Below are positions 9,433-17,815 of a DNA stretch of 34,093 nt, piece by piece. The notes under the pieces are model-generated. The model had not been told where the DNA came from. It searched no databases and was given only the letters and a program-made list of their open reading frames with translations. The DNA is from Clostridiales bacterium. GTDB taxonomy: Bacteria > Bacillota > Clostridia > Clostridiales > Clostridiaceae. The position numbers and the translations under genes are program-made. The first letter of the stretch is position 1, and every line of letters begins with the position of its first letter. The DNA is taken from assembly GCA_017889345.1 (NCBI GenBank), contig JAGHEJ010000031.1:1-34093 (forward strand), in the 5' to 3' direction.

Positions 9433-11181
9433 ATGGGGAAATTTATAAAAATAACGAGCATTTTATTAATAGTTTTTGGTTTAGGATTATATTTATTTTC
9501 CTCTAAAAATTTTGATGGTAATGAAAATTTAGTTTTAGAAAATGGGAGAAATGAATTTGATAGTAAGACTTTGTATTTGAGAAGTAGTTTTCCAGAAAAA
9601 ATACCTCAAAAAGCTTTAGATAGGAAAGATACTTTAATAATTGGAGTTCCTTCTCCTAATGGAATTTTTAATCCAGCTTTTGCAATTGCTGCAAATGATG
9701 TTGATATAAATGATGCTATGTGGGATCCAATTCTTGAAATTGATGGTAACGGAGAAATTTCAGATGGAATTTGTTATATGCCAGAAATTATTTTAGAGAA
9801 TAACATGTATGTTTTTACTTTAAAAGATGGTGTTAAATGGCAAGATGGAACACCAATTACTTCAAAAGATATTGAATTTACTTTTAAAGTTCTTATGGAT
9901 AAAACTTATCCTGGAACTTTTGAGAGAGATAACTTTGATGTTTTAGGTTGGGAAGATTATAGAGATGGAAAGAAAGATTATATAGAAGGATTTAGAATTA
10001 TTGATGATAGGAAATTTTCTATAACTTTTAACTCAATAAATGCTAAGAAGGATTATTATTTTGAGAGAATTAAACCTCTTGCTCTTCATGTTTATGGAAA
10101 AGATTATGTTCAGGGACACGCTGAGGATTTGGAAAAATTTAATAAGACTCCTTTTGGAAATGGACCTTATAAATTTCAGCAGTATATAGAAGGAGAAGAA
10201 CTTAGGCTTACTTCAAATGAGTATTATTACAAAGGAGAAGCAAAAATTCCTAATCTTATTTTTAGAATTGTAAATGAGAGTAATCAATTGTCTCTTTTAG
10301 AAAATGGGGATATTGATATTATACGAAAAAATGTTTTAGCAACTAAGGATAATTTAGAGTTATTAGATAAAATGGGATTTGTTGAAGGAGTTTTGACAGA
10401 TTATTTAGGATATGGATATATAGCAATAAATCATAAAGAAAAAATTATGCAGGATAAAAATGTAAGGAAAGCTTTAGCTTACGGACTTGATAGAGAAACA
10501 ATTGTTAATGCTTGTTTTGGAGATTTCGGAAGTGTTATAGATATTCCTCAAAATAAAAATTCTTGGGTGTATCCTAAAGATGAAAAATTTTTTAAATATG
10601 AGTATAATCCTAAAAAAGCCAAAGAGCTTCTTGAAAAATCTGGTTGGAAAATTTCAGATGATGGAATTAGGGTTAAAGATGGAGAGAGGTTATCTCTTAA
10701 ATTTTTATATAGTACAGGAAATGAAATAAATGATATATTAATTCCTATTATGATTGAAAATTATAAAGATATTGGTATTGAAATTTTAGCTGAGCAAATG
10801 GAGCATAAAACACTTCTTCAAAGGCAGATTGATGCTAAAAATGGAAACTATTCTTACCATTTAGCTTCAATGTTTACTCCTTTTGCAAATCCAGATCCAG
10901 ATTCTTCTTCAAGGTTTTCAACAACAGGTCCATCAAATAGAATTTCTTATTCAAATGAAAAGGTGGATAAGCTTTTAAATGATGCTTTACTTGAGCTTGA
11001 TAAAGAAAAGCGTAAGAAAATTTATGGAGAACTTTATAGAGAATTATCTGATGATTTACCTTATATATTCTTATATGAAAATAAGAATATTGATGTTTAT
11101 TCAAGTAGAGTTAAGGGCATGGAGAACATAAGTCTTTATAGATGGTTTAATAAAGATTTAGAAAAATTATACTTTGAATAG
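9433..11181 (+). CDS. Second, diverged OppA-like peptide-binding protein without a lipobox
   Basis: A 582-residue paralogue of the upstream OppA, closely similar along the whole length (shared segments include FTLKDGVKWQDGTP, FERD, GYGYIAINH, MQDKNVRKALAYGLDRE). The N-terminus differs. It has a hydrophobic helix (residues 6-23) followed by FSSKNFDG with no cysteine, so it should stay anchored by this helix or be cut by a Sec peptidase instead of being lipidated. It lies downstream of the oppA terminator, so expression probably depends on readthrough or its own weak promoter. Codon choice also looks different, with more CCT, GCT and CTT than oppA, consistent with lower expression. The SD GGAGAG lies seven bases before the ATG. 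It probably feeds the same permease with another peptide range, or senses peptides. Confidence 0.9.
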   Translation: MGKFIKITSILLIVFGLGLYLFSSKNFDGNENLVLENGRNEFDSKTLYLRSSFPEKIPQKALDRKDTLIIGVPSPNGIFNPAFAIAANDVDINDAMWDPILEIDGNGEISDGICYMPEIILENNMYVFTLKDGVKWQDGTPITSKDIEFTFKVLMDKTYPGTFERDNFDVLGWEDYRDGKKDYIEGFRIIDDRKFSITFNSINAKKDYYFERIKPLALHVYGKDYVQGHAEDLEKFNKTPFGNGPYKFQQYIEGEELRLTSNEYYYKGEAKIPNLIFRIVNESNQLSLLENGDIDIIRKNVLATKDNLELLDKMGFVEGVLTDYLGYGYIAINHKEKIMQDKNVRKALAYGLDRETIVNACFGDFGSVIDIPQNKNSWVYPKDEKFFKYEYNPKKAKELLEKSGWKISDDGIRVKDGERLSLKFLYSTGNEINDILIPIMIENYKDIGIEILAEQMEHKTLLQRQIDAKNGNYSYHLASMFTPFANPDPDSSSRFSTTGPSNRISYSNEKVDKLLNDALLELDKEKRKKIYGELYRELSDDLPYIFLYENKNIDVYSSRVKGMENISLYRWFNKDLEKLYFE

Positions 11182-11185
11182 TAAG

Positions 11186-11216
11186 AAAGCTATCTTAATT
11201 TTAAGATAGCTTTTTA
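11186..11216 (+). terminator. Terminator after the second OppA-like gene
   Basis: A perfect 12-base stem, AAAGCTATCTTA (11186-11197) with TAAGATAGCTTT (11202-11213), has a 4-base loop followed by T residues. It also lies at the end of the convergent spoVFB gene, whose stop codon falls at the right foot of the stem, and may weakly serve both strands. Confidence 0.9.
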
Positions 11217-11801
11217 TATTGTAATAATTGGTCTTATTTGAGTTTGTTTTAAGGCGCACTCAATAGTTTTTATAATTTTTGAATAGTCTGCAACTAGGGA
11301 ATTTGGTTTTTTAACTATATCATCTTGTTTCATTGGAGCGAAATAAATATTTTTAGTGTTTAGAAGTTTTGAGATATTTTGAAGAGTTAAACCAAGAGCA
11401 TCATTTGATGAAAGAGCTATTACTAGAGGTTTGTTCTGACATCTTAAAAATGATTTCATTGCCATTGTAACTGGCGTATCATTTATTCCGTTTGAAAATT
11501 TTCCTAAAGTGTTTGATGTACAAGGTGCAACAAGTAGTATATCTAAAATGTTTTTAGGGCCAATTGATTCAGCACCTTCAATTGTTTTTATTATGGGATT
11601 TTTTGTTTTGCTTTGTAAAAATTCAATTGTTTTTTCAGGAACTATAAATCTATTTTTAATGGTTTGAACGCTAGATGAAATTATTGGAAAAATTTCTGCT
11701 CCAAGTTCAATAAGTTTTTTCATGAGTTTAAATGTTTCATCAAATGTACAAAAAGAACCTGTAAGTGCATATCCGATCTTTAATCCTTTTAAAATTTCCA
11801 T
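11214..11801 (-). CDS. spoVFB: Dipicolinate synthase subunit B, flavoprotein (SpoVFB/DpaB)
   Basis: One of two subunits that make dipicolinic acid, the calcium-chelating spore-core compound, in the mother cell from the lysine pathway. The 195-residue sequence follows the Bacillus subtilis protein as I recall it: GLKIGYALTGSFCTF at the start, LVAPCTSNTLGK and IALSSNDALGL in the middle, FAPMKQDDIVKKPNSLVA near the end. The flavoprotein fold (phosphopantothenoylcysteine-decarboxylase-like) is clear. The SD AAAGGAG lies before the ATG at 11801. Its usual partner spoVFA is not next to it: upstream is the folA terminator and downstream is a convergent gene. Many Clostridium species lack spoVF altogether, so its presence is informative. 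Confidence 0.9.
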   Translation of the reverse strand: MEILKGLKIGYALTGSFCTFDETFKLMKKLIELGAEIFPIISSSVQTIKNRFIVPEKTIEFLQSKTKNPIIKTIEGAESIGPKNILDILLVAPCTSNTLGKFSNGINDTPVTMAMKSFLRCQNKPLVIALSSNDALGLTLQNISKLLNTKNIYFAPMKQDDIVKKPNSLVADYSKIIKTIECALKQTQIRPIITI

Positions 11802-11873
11802 AGATTACTCCTTTTTAACATTAATAAAAGAAAACTTATATAAAAAAAATATTCTTTAAAGGTTAAAAGGTGA

Positions 11874-11910
11874 CTTTAAAAAAGCATCCATAAATTTTTA
11901 TGGATGCTTT
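11874..11910 (-). terminator. Intrinsic terminator after folA
   Basis: Read on the minus strand, TTTATGGATGCTTT pairs with AAAGCATCCATAAA (11881-11910) and is followed by a run of T residues. It separates thyA-folA from spoVFB. Confidence 0.88.
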
Positions 11911-12380
11911 TTATAAATATTTATATAAAATTTTTCAAAATCTTTTGAAGATGAGAGAATAAAATTATGTAAATTTATACTCAATTTAATTGAAGAATTT
12001 TTATCGTAGTTTTTTGTAAATTCATCTTTAACATAAGTTAAATGAATTTCATCATAATAAGGATTAAAATATTCGTAAAGTTGTTTTCCTCCAATTATAA
12101 AAACATTTTTATCTTTAGATAAATTTAAAATTTGATTTAAATCTCTAGTAACTTCGTAAGAATTATCAGAAGGATTTTGAAGAGTGGTTGATACTATAAT
12201 ATTTTTTCTGTTTGGAAGAGGAGAAGAGTTTAAACTTTCAAAAGTTTTCCTTCCCATAACTACAATATTATTTAATGTCTTTTCTTTAAAAATTTTTAGA
12301 TCCTCTTTAAAATGATAAATTAAATCGTTGTTTATTCCTAAAGAATTATATTTATCAATACATGCAATTAAATTTAACAT
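11898..12380 (-). CDS. folA: Dihydrofolate reductase
   Basis: Reduces dihydrofolate to tetrahydrofolate with NADPH, recycling the cofactor oxidised by thymidylate synthase. 160 residues, the usual size. Visible motifs are the N-terminal LIACIDKYNSLGINNDLIYH with its active-site region continuing EDLKIFKEKT (the acidic residue is kept), the NADPH-binding MGRKTFESL, and VFIIGGKQLYEYF. The gene follows thyA by 12 bases with an AAAGGA SD, a classic thyA-folA operon. The stop lies inside the terminator stem. Confidence 0.96.
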   Translation of the reverse strand: MLNLIACIDKYNSLGINNDLIYHFKEDLKIFKEKTLNNIVVMGRKTFESLNSSPLPNRKNIIVSTTLQNPSDNSYEVTRDLNQILNLSKDKNVFIIGGKQLYEYFNPYYDEIHLTYVKDEFTKNYDKNSSIKLSINLHNFILSSSKDFEKFYINIYKKHP

Positions 12381-12392
12381 GAATTTTCCTTT

Positions 12393-13220
12393 CTATATTC
12401 CAAGTTCAAATTTAAGTTGTGGGGAAGAGTAGTTATAATTTAAAAGTTCAAAATCATTTATTGTAAAATCGTAAAAATCTGTTTTATCTGTATTTAATTT
12501 TAAAATTGGTTGATTTCCATTTTCTCTATTAAGAAGAATGTTTGCAGCTTCGAAATGTCTATCATATATGTGAAGATTATTTACAACTCTTGTAAATTTT
12601 CCAGGTACAAGACCGCATGATTTTGAAATCATCATTTGAAGAGCAACATATTGAATACAGTTTATTGACGCTGCAACTAAAAGATCAGAGCTTCTTTGAA
12701 TAAGCATTAAATCTAAAAAATTATCTCTAACAGAAAAAAGCGTTTGAAAGGCACAGGGATTTAATCCATCGCTTTCTGAAAAATCATTTTCTTGCCAAAG
12801 ACTTATAATGTGGCGTCTTCCATAAGGGTCATTTTTAATTCTATCTAGAAGTTTATTAATGAGATTATATTTTCTAACGGTTTCACCATAACGAACTCCA
12901 ATTGTGCCAGGAAATTTTTTACTTTCCCAATCGTCCCACCAATGAATGTTATATTTGTTTTTAAGAATGCTTAAGTCTGAGGTTTGGTCTTGATATATCC
13001 AAAGAATTTCTTTAATTGCACTTTCAACGGAAATTTTTCTAAGAGTAATTATTGGAAATTCATTTTTAGATATGTCGTAAGTTTCTGTGTAGTGGGTTAT
13101 GAATTTTGTATAAGCAGGAGTGCCATCTTTATATTTTGGTCTAGGATTTTTATCATAAACTCCATTATTTAGGATTTCTTTAATACAATTTTTGTGATTT
13201 ATATCAGCAATACATACCAT
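12393..13220 (-). CDS. thyA: Thymidylate synthase ThyA
   Basis: Methylates dUMP to dTMP using methylenetetrahydrofolate. The 275-residue sequence has the active-site Cys in LNPCAFQTLF, the DPYGRRHIISLW segment, the QRSSDLLVAASINCIQYVAL region (canonical SxDxxLGxPFN is relaxed) and NLHIYDRHFE. PCAFQT in place of the common PCH and the altered nucleotide loop resemble the ThyA branch of B. subtilis and its phages rather than E. coli ThyA. It is the first gene of the minus-strand thyA-folA pair. The SD AAGGAA lies slightly far from the ATG. Divergent from the kinase-like gene at 13383; the 162-base gap shows no clear promoter motifs. Confidence 0.95.
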   Translation of the reverse strand: MVCIADINHKNCIKEILNNGVYDKNPRPKYKDGTPAYTKFITHYTETYDISKNEFPIITLRKISVESAIKEILWIYQDQTSDLSILKNKYNIHWWDDWESKKFPGTIGVRYGETVRKYNLINKLLDRIKNDPYGRRHIISLWQENDFSESDGLNPCAFQTLFSVRDNFLDLMLIQRSSDLLVAASINCIQYVALQMMISKSCGLVPGKFTRVVNNLHIYDRHFEAANILLNRENGNQPILKLNTDKTDFYDFTINDFELLNYNYSSPQLKFELGI

Positions 13221-13382
13221 ATTTTTTAAAATTCCTTATCCATAAAATTTTAAATATATATTACTAGATTTTAAAATTAAATTCTATGGAAAAATTTTAC
13301 TTATTAGAGAATGAACATACGGATTACATAATATATTTAACTTAAATAGTTGGGAGATTAAAATAAGTTTAGAGGTGATTAT

Positions 13383-14804
13383 GTGAATTGTTGTTTGGTT
13401 ATAGATATTTCAAAGATAAATTTAAAAATATATAGTATTACATTTAAAGAAGATAAAATATTTATGCAAGAAATTCATAGATGCTCAAAAATTACAACGA
13501 GAAATAAAGAATCTAAACTAACTTTAAATGTGGATAAAATAATTGAAGAAATAAATGAATCTTTAGTTAGTGTTAAACAAATTGGATATAATGTTGAATC
13601 TATTTCTGTAAATTCTTCTATTAATGAACTTGTATTACTTGATGAAAATAATAATTTAATTCGAGATATTGTTATTGATTATAGTTCGAATTCGAATTAT
13701 TTAAACAAAATATTAAATGAGCTTGGAATGGCTTATATTTATAGAAAAACGGGTATGAGTTTAAATCCAAATAATGATTTATATAAATTAATGAGATATA
13801 AAGAATTGTATCCAAAGGATTTTTCAAGAATAAGAAATATTCTTTCAATAAGTGACTATATAAATTTTAAATTAACAGGAAAAATATGTAATGAAAAAAC
13901 TTATGTTTCATTAACTCAATTTTTTAATTTTAGAAGTCAAAATGTTGATAAAGATATTTTAAATTATTTAGGAATTAGAGATAATATAGAATTTAATGTT
14001 ATAGATCATGGAAAAATTGTAGGAAATTGTAAAGTAAATGGGGCTAGTGTTATAGCACCTTATGGAAACAATTTAATGTCATCATTTTTTACAACAGATA
14101 TTACAAATAAGAATTCTATTTTTATAATAAATTCTTATGAAGGAATCATAGGTTGTACAGAAGATTACGCTAAAATGTATTTAGAGGGAGTAAGATATGA
14201 TTTAAATCACCAATTATTTGATAGTAATTTGGTAAAAATATTTAAAAATATTCCTTGTTATAGATTGCTTGACGATTTTTTGAAAAATGTTGAGAATAAT
14301 TATATGATTGAAAATGTTTGGAGAGATGTGGGAAATAATATGAAAATTGATTATATAATTGATTTTGATAGTGATGTATTTAGAAACACAGCTGCTCTCA
14401 TGAACATGGTGAAGTATTATTTTGAATTTAGGTTAAATAGTATGCCTGATTCTATGTCGGATTTTATAAGAATTGTTTATAATAGCTTTGCTATTTATTA
14501 TAAGAAGTGTATAAAGTCGTTAGAGAAAATAACTGGAGGAATTTTTGATAAGGTTTGCATGGTTGGAGATTATAATATGAATGAATCATACAACCAATTT
14601 ATAACAGATGTTATTTTAAAAGATTTAGAAATTGGGCCAAAAGATTCTGGGGTAATTGGAAATGCAGTTAATCAATTATTATCTCTAGGAAAAATTAAAG
14701 ATGTTAAAGATGTTTATGGGTTTTTGAAAAATTCTTTTAACTATAAAATTATTAAGTATAGTGGGAAGAAAATAGATTATAAAAATTTTGAAAATATAGT
14801 GTAA
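13383..14804 (+). CDS. Rhamnulokinase-like FGGY-family protein, probably catalytically inactive
   Basis: 473 residues with the two-domain FGGY layout. Rhamnulokinase-like stretches are visible: Y-R-K-T-G-M-S near 120, LSISDYINFKLTGKICNEKT near 155-180, and in the C-terminal domain VGDYNMNESYNQFITDV followed by GPKDSGVIGNAVNQLLSLGKI. Key parts are changed. The early VDxWGVDF-type motif reads VNSSINELVLL, the HDT catalytic region reads APYGNNLMSS (Asp replaced, apparently by Asn), and the ATP-phosphate loop SSGTWSLLG reads INSYEGIIGCT. The frame is intact. GTG start with SD AGAGGTGAT. It could be a regulator or scaffold derived from a sugar kinase. The alignment behind the Asp loss is by eye. 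Confidence 0.7.
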   Translation: MNCCLVIDISKINLKIYSITFKEDKIFMQEIHRCSKITTRNKESKLTLNVDKIIEEINESLVSVKQIGYNVESISVNSSINELVLLDENNNLIRDIVIDYSSNSNYLNKILNELGMAYIYRKTGMSLNPNNDLYKLMRYKELYPKDFSRIRNILSISDYINFKLTGKICNEKTYVSLTQFFNFRSQNVDKDILNYLGIRDNIEFNVIDHGKIVGNCKVNGASVIAPYGNNLMSSFFTTDITNKNSIFIINSYEGIIGCTEDYAKMYLEGVRYDLNHQLFDSNLVKIFKNIPCYRLLDDFLKNVENNYMIENVWRDVGNNMKIDYIIDFDSDVFRNTAALMNMVKYYFEFRLNSMPDSMSDFIRIVYNSFAIYYKKCIKSLEKITGGIFDKVCMVGDYNMNESYNQFITDVILKDLEIGPKDSGVIGNAVNQLLSLGKIKDVKDVYGFLKNSFNYKIIKYSGKKIDYKNFENIV

Positions 14805-14807
14805 GAG

Positions 14808-14840
14808 AAAGCCATCCTTATTAAGGTGGCTTTATTTTTA
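14808..14840 (+). terminator. Intrinsic terminator after the FGGY-like gene
   Basis: AAAGCCATCCTT (14808-14819) pairs with AAGGTGGCTTT (14823-14833), with one bulged base and a 3-base loop, followed by TATTTTT. Confidence 0.85.
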
Positions 14841-14872
14841 TATAAATATGGATTTTTTGAAAAATTTTATGG

Positions 14873-14878
14873 TATAAT
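14873..14878 (+). promoter_or_regulatory. -10 element of the aldo/keto reductase promoter
   Basis: GGTATAAT is a perfect -10. The best -35 (TGGATT, 14849-14854, 18-base spacer) is weak. Transcription would begin near 14885, downstream of the ATG at 14878. This supports ATG 14911 as the true start of the next gene. Confidence 0.5.
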
Positions 14879-14910
14879 TGAATTTAATTTTATACCTTGG
14901 GGGGATATTT

Positions 14911-15906
14911 ATGAAAAAGTACGTAACCAGAATTAGTGGATCTAATCATTACATATATAAAATTGGTTTTGGAACTTATGACCTTTTAAAGAGTGGACTT
15001 GATTCTGAAAAAATAAAAGAGCTTCTTACAGATTTTGTATCAATGGGTGGAAATGTAATTGATACTTCAAGATATGATGTTGGATTTAGAGGGGACGAGG
15101 TTGAACAAGCTCAAAAATTAGTTGGTGAATGGGTTTTATCTTCTAGGAAAAGACAGATTGCGTGTTTAATTGGGAAGAGTAATTATTTATTATCAAAAGA
15201 TAATAAGGAAAAGGCTTTAAATCATGATTTAGAACACACTCTTAAAAATTTAAGCACTTATTATGTTGATGTATTTTTAGTTAATGGTGATGATGAAACA
15301 ACGGAAGTTTCATCAATAATAGAGAAGTTAGAGCATTATAAAACTCAGGGTAAAATATTAAGTTATGGTTGTTCAAATTGGAAGCCTTATAGAATTAGAC
15401 AAGCTATGGAATTTGCAAGAGAAAATAATTTTGATGGGTTTAAAGTAAATCAAATGTTTTGGAATATTGGATCAACATACATGAATTCATTTAAAGATTG
15501 TGAAGCTTATGTAAAAATGGATGAGGAAATGATGAGCATACATAAAGAGTTTGATATTCTTGCAATGCCATATGGTTCTTTAGCAAAAGGATTTTTTGCT
15601 AAACTTTATACAAATGAAACAGAACCTGGAACAATAGATATTGAAAGTTTAAAACAAAATTCTCCTTATTATACAGATGAAAATCTTAAGTTATATGAAA
15701 GAATGAAAGAAATAGGAGAGAGATATATCGCTTCTCCAGGTTGGGTTGCTCTTGGATATTTATTTAATCAAGAAATTGATACGTGTCCTATTTTATCTTG
15801 TAGAAATTTAGGTCAATTAAAAGAGGCCTTTGAAGCTGTTGATAGAAAGTATACTTATGATGATTTTAAAGATTTAATTTCTAATAAGGAAATGGTGTTT
15901 GCTTAA
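14911..15906 (+). CDS. Aldo/keto reductase family protein with altered catalytic positions
   Basis: A (beta/alpha)8-barrel protein of about 331 residues. Family marks: GFGTYDLL, GGNVIDTSRYD, the YVDVFLVNGDDE strand, GKILSYGCSNWKPYRIRQA, KVNQMFWN and the C-terminal GWVALGYLFNQEIDTCPILSCRN. It resembles the sugar-cluster branch that normally has DTARVYG and LHRDD. Here the catalytic Tyr position of DTARVY appears to hold Asp (Tyr is one residue earlier) and the active-site His of LHRDD is Asn. Asp and Lys (LIGKSN) are kept. Start ATG 14911 has the SD GGGGGGA; an upstream ATG at 14878 overlaps the -10 box. Likely first gene of an operon with the next two. Activity is doubtful; the fold is certain. 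Confidence 0.82.
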   Translation: MKKYVTRISGSNHYIYKIGFGTYDLLKSGLDSEKIKELLTDFVSMGGNVIDTSRYDVGFRGDEVEQAQKLVGEWVLSSRKRQIACLIGKSNYLLSKDNKEKALNHDLEHTLKNLSTYYVDVFLVNGDDETTEVSSIIEKLEHYKTQGKILSYGCSNWKPYRIRQAMEFARENNFDGFKVNQMFWNIGSTYMNSFKDCEAYVKMDEEMMSIHKEFDILAMPYGSLAKGFFAKLYTNETEPGTIDIESLKQNSPYYTDENLKLYERMKEIGERYIASPGWVALGYLFNQEIDTCPILSCRNLGQLKEAFEAVDRKYTYDDFKDLISNKEMVFA

Positions 15907-15958
15907 TATAAAATTTAAAATAAGGAATAGAAGAACGGATTTGTTTAGGTGATGAAAT

Positions 15959-16576
15959 ATGAATGAAAATGGAATTGAAATAAAAAATATTTTGAAAGAT
16001 AGCATAGTTTTTCATATTCCTCTGAAGTATATGATGAACGCAATTAAAATTGAAATTGAAAATTTACCATTTAATCGTGTTAATGTTGATTTATATCAAA
16101 TTGAAATTAAGGGTCTTATTCCTGGAAAGACTTATGAAAATTTATATTTAAAAATATTTGATACTAATGATGAGTTTAAAAAATTTAAAATAGATAGTTT
16201 TAAAACTCTTGAGGGAAATAATACGGAAAAAATGATTGTTAAATTTTATGAAGAAGTTTTAGAAGAGGAGATTAAGGAGAATAAATTTAATTATTGGAAC
16301 AAGAAAATATCTTCTAATGAGAAAACTTTTAAGGAATTTTGTGAGTATGTTTTGAAGATAAACAAATTTTCTGTGAAAAAATTAAGTGACATGGAATTTT
16401 TAAATCTCATTTATAGAATACTAATTAATGATTTTACGAATGATGTATTATATTTTTGGACATTTTATTTTGAATTTAAGCTTAAGAGTTTGAGTGTTAT
16501 TGATAGACGAAAACAAATTTTTAGTAAAATATTTCAAGAGTATAGTAGTTCATGCGATAGAGAGTTAATTTATTAA
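15959..16576 (+). CDS. Cytoplasmic protein with a fibronectin-III-like domain and DUF4214-like repeats
   Basis: 205 residues with no signal peptide. Residues ~15-86 look like a fibronectin type III fold: YQIEIKGLIPGKTYENLYLK and the closing DSFKT match the usual GLxPgTxY … sFkT pattern. Residues ~93-195 look like two DUF4214-type units: KFYEEVLEEEIKENKFNYW…, then EFLNLIYRILINDFTNDVLYFW…, recalling F-x-x-x-L-Y-x-x-x-L-x-R-x-x-D-x-x-G-x-x-W with weakened consensus. A similar pair ends the secreted protein at 27257. SD TAGGTGATG before the ATG; 52 bases from the AKR gene and 30 before the AI-2E gene with no terminator, so probably one operon. No function known to me. Confidence 0.6.
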   Translation: MNENGIEIKNILKDSIVFHIPLKYMMNAIKIEIENLPFNRVNVDLYQIEIKGLIPGKTYENLYLKIFDTNDEFKKFKIDSFKTLEGNNTEKMIVKFYEEVLEEEIKENKFNYWNKKISSNEKTFKEFCEYVLKINKFSVKKLSDMEFLNLIYRILINDFTNDVLYFWTFYFEFKLKSLSVIDRRKQIFSKIFQEYSSSCDRELIY

Positions 16577-16606
16577 TTATAATTTTAAAGTGAGGTATTT
16601 AAATAA

Positions 16607-17773
16607 GTGAAAAAGTTTTTTGGTGACATTAAGAATCATAAATTTTTCTTGATATTTATTATGATTTTAATACTTCTAATTGCTTATAAGGCATTTGATT
16701 ATATTCCTGCAGCGTGGGAGAGTACTAAAAATTTCACTCTCAAAGTTGTAGATATTGCAACACCAATAACTATTGCAATTGTTATGTCTTATATTTTAAA
16801 GCCATTAGTTAATTTGGTTGATAGAATTTATCTTAAGCTTTTTTATAAAATGAAGAAAGATGATCCAATAGATAAGATTCCGAAGAAACAATTTTCAAGA
16901 ATAAGACTTTTAACTGTTTTAACAGTTTTAGTGGTGTTAGGTTCGTTAGTTGTAATTTTATTTATGTTTATACTAGAGCCATTTATAAATAGTGTAAAAT
17001 CTCTTATAAAGGAATTACCAGCTTTTGTAACTACAGCAGCAAATTTTTTAAATAATCTTGAGATAGATCCGAAGGTTGTTTCTGAAATAACTCAGAAGGT
17101 AAATCAATTTTTAAATACAAATCTTGCAAATCTTTTAAATACATCAGTAGCAACATTAACTTCATTTATTTCAAATACGGGAATTTTCATATTTAATTTT
17201 TTAATTGCGGTAATTTTATCTGTATATATTTTGAGAGATAAAGAAAAGATTGGAAGATTCTTTGGAACTTTAATTGATATTATTTTCTCTGAGAATTTTT
17301 CGAAGAAATTTAAAAATTTCGCTGTAGATTTTGATAAAATATTTAGTGGATATTTTACGGGTGTAATTGTAGATGCAATGTTTGTTGGATTTTGTTCATT
17401 TGCTCTTACAGCAATAATAAAGAATCCATACTCAGTTATAATTGGAGTTTTAGCAGGAGTGAGTAACGTGATACCATATTTTGGTCCATTAATTGGAGCT
17501 TTAGGAGCTTTAATTTTAGGATTGCCGTCAGGACTTACAACAGCTTTACTTGGATTTATTTTACTTATCTTATTTCAACAAATAGAAGGGAATCTTATTC
17601 AGCCTAAAATACTTGGAGACTTTGTAGGGCTTCCACCTCTTGTTGTAATTATATGTATAATAGTTGGTGGAGGACTTTTTGGAATAGTTGGAATAATTTT
17701 ATCTTTACCAACGGTTGGAGTTATATCCCTTTATTATAAGAGATACTTGGAAAAAATTAATAAAGAATTGTAA
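16607..17773 (+). CDS. AI-2E family (PerM/YtvI-type) membrane transporter
   Basis: 388 residues with about seven to eight membrane helices and a long loop between the second or third helix and the core. The family signature NVIPYFGPLIGALGALILGLPSG is present, followed by FQQIEGNLIQPKILGDFVGLPPL, the diagnostic Q-x-x-E-G-N-x-I-x-P segment. Members export or exchange small molecules. Roles assigned in other bacteria range from autoinducer-2 export to Na+/H+ antiport, so the substrate is open. GTG start with SD GTGAGGT. Last gene of the run beginning at 14911, ended by a strong terminator. Confidence 0.92.
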   Translation: MKKFFGDIKNHKFFLIFIMILILLIAYKAFDYIPAAWESTKNFTLKVVDIATPITIAIVMSYILKPLVNLVDRIYLKLFYKMKKDDPIDKIPKKQFSRIRLLTVLTVLVVLGSLVVILFMFILEPFINSVKSLIKELPAFVTTAANFLNNLEIDPKVVSEITQKVNQFLNTNLANLLNTSVATLTSFISNTGIFIFNFLIAVILSVYILRDKEKIGRFFGTLIDIIFSENFSKKFKNFAVDFDKIFSGYFTGVIVDAMFVGFCSFALTAIIKNPYSVIIGVLAGVSNVIPYFGPLIGALGALILGLPSGLTTALLGFILLILFQQIEGNLIQPKILGDFVGLPPLVVIICIIVGGGLFGIVGIILSLPTVGVISLYYKRYLEKINKEL

Positions 17774-17775
17774 TG

Positions 17776-17815
17776 AAAAAGTGTATTGAATTAATCAATA
17801 CACTTTTTGTTTTTA
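17776..17815 (+). terminator. Strong bidirectional terminator between convergent genes
   Basis: A perfect 14-base stem, AAAAAGTGTATTGA (17776-17789) with TCAATACACTTTTT (17795-17808), has a 5-base loop. T runs on one side and A runs on the other serve the AI-2E gene (plus) and the VOC gene (minus). Confidence 0.93.
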
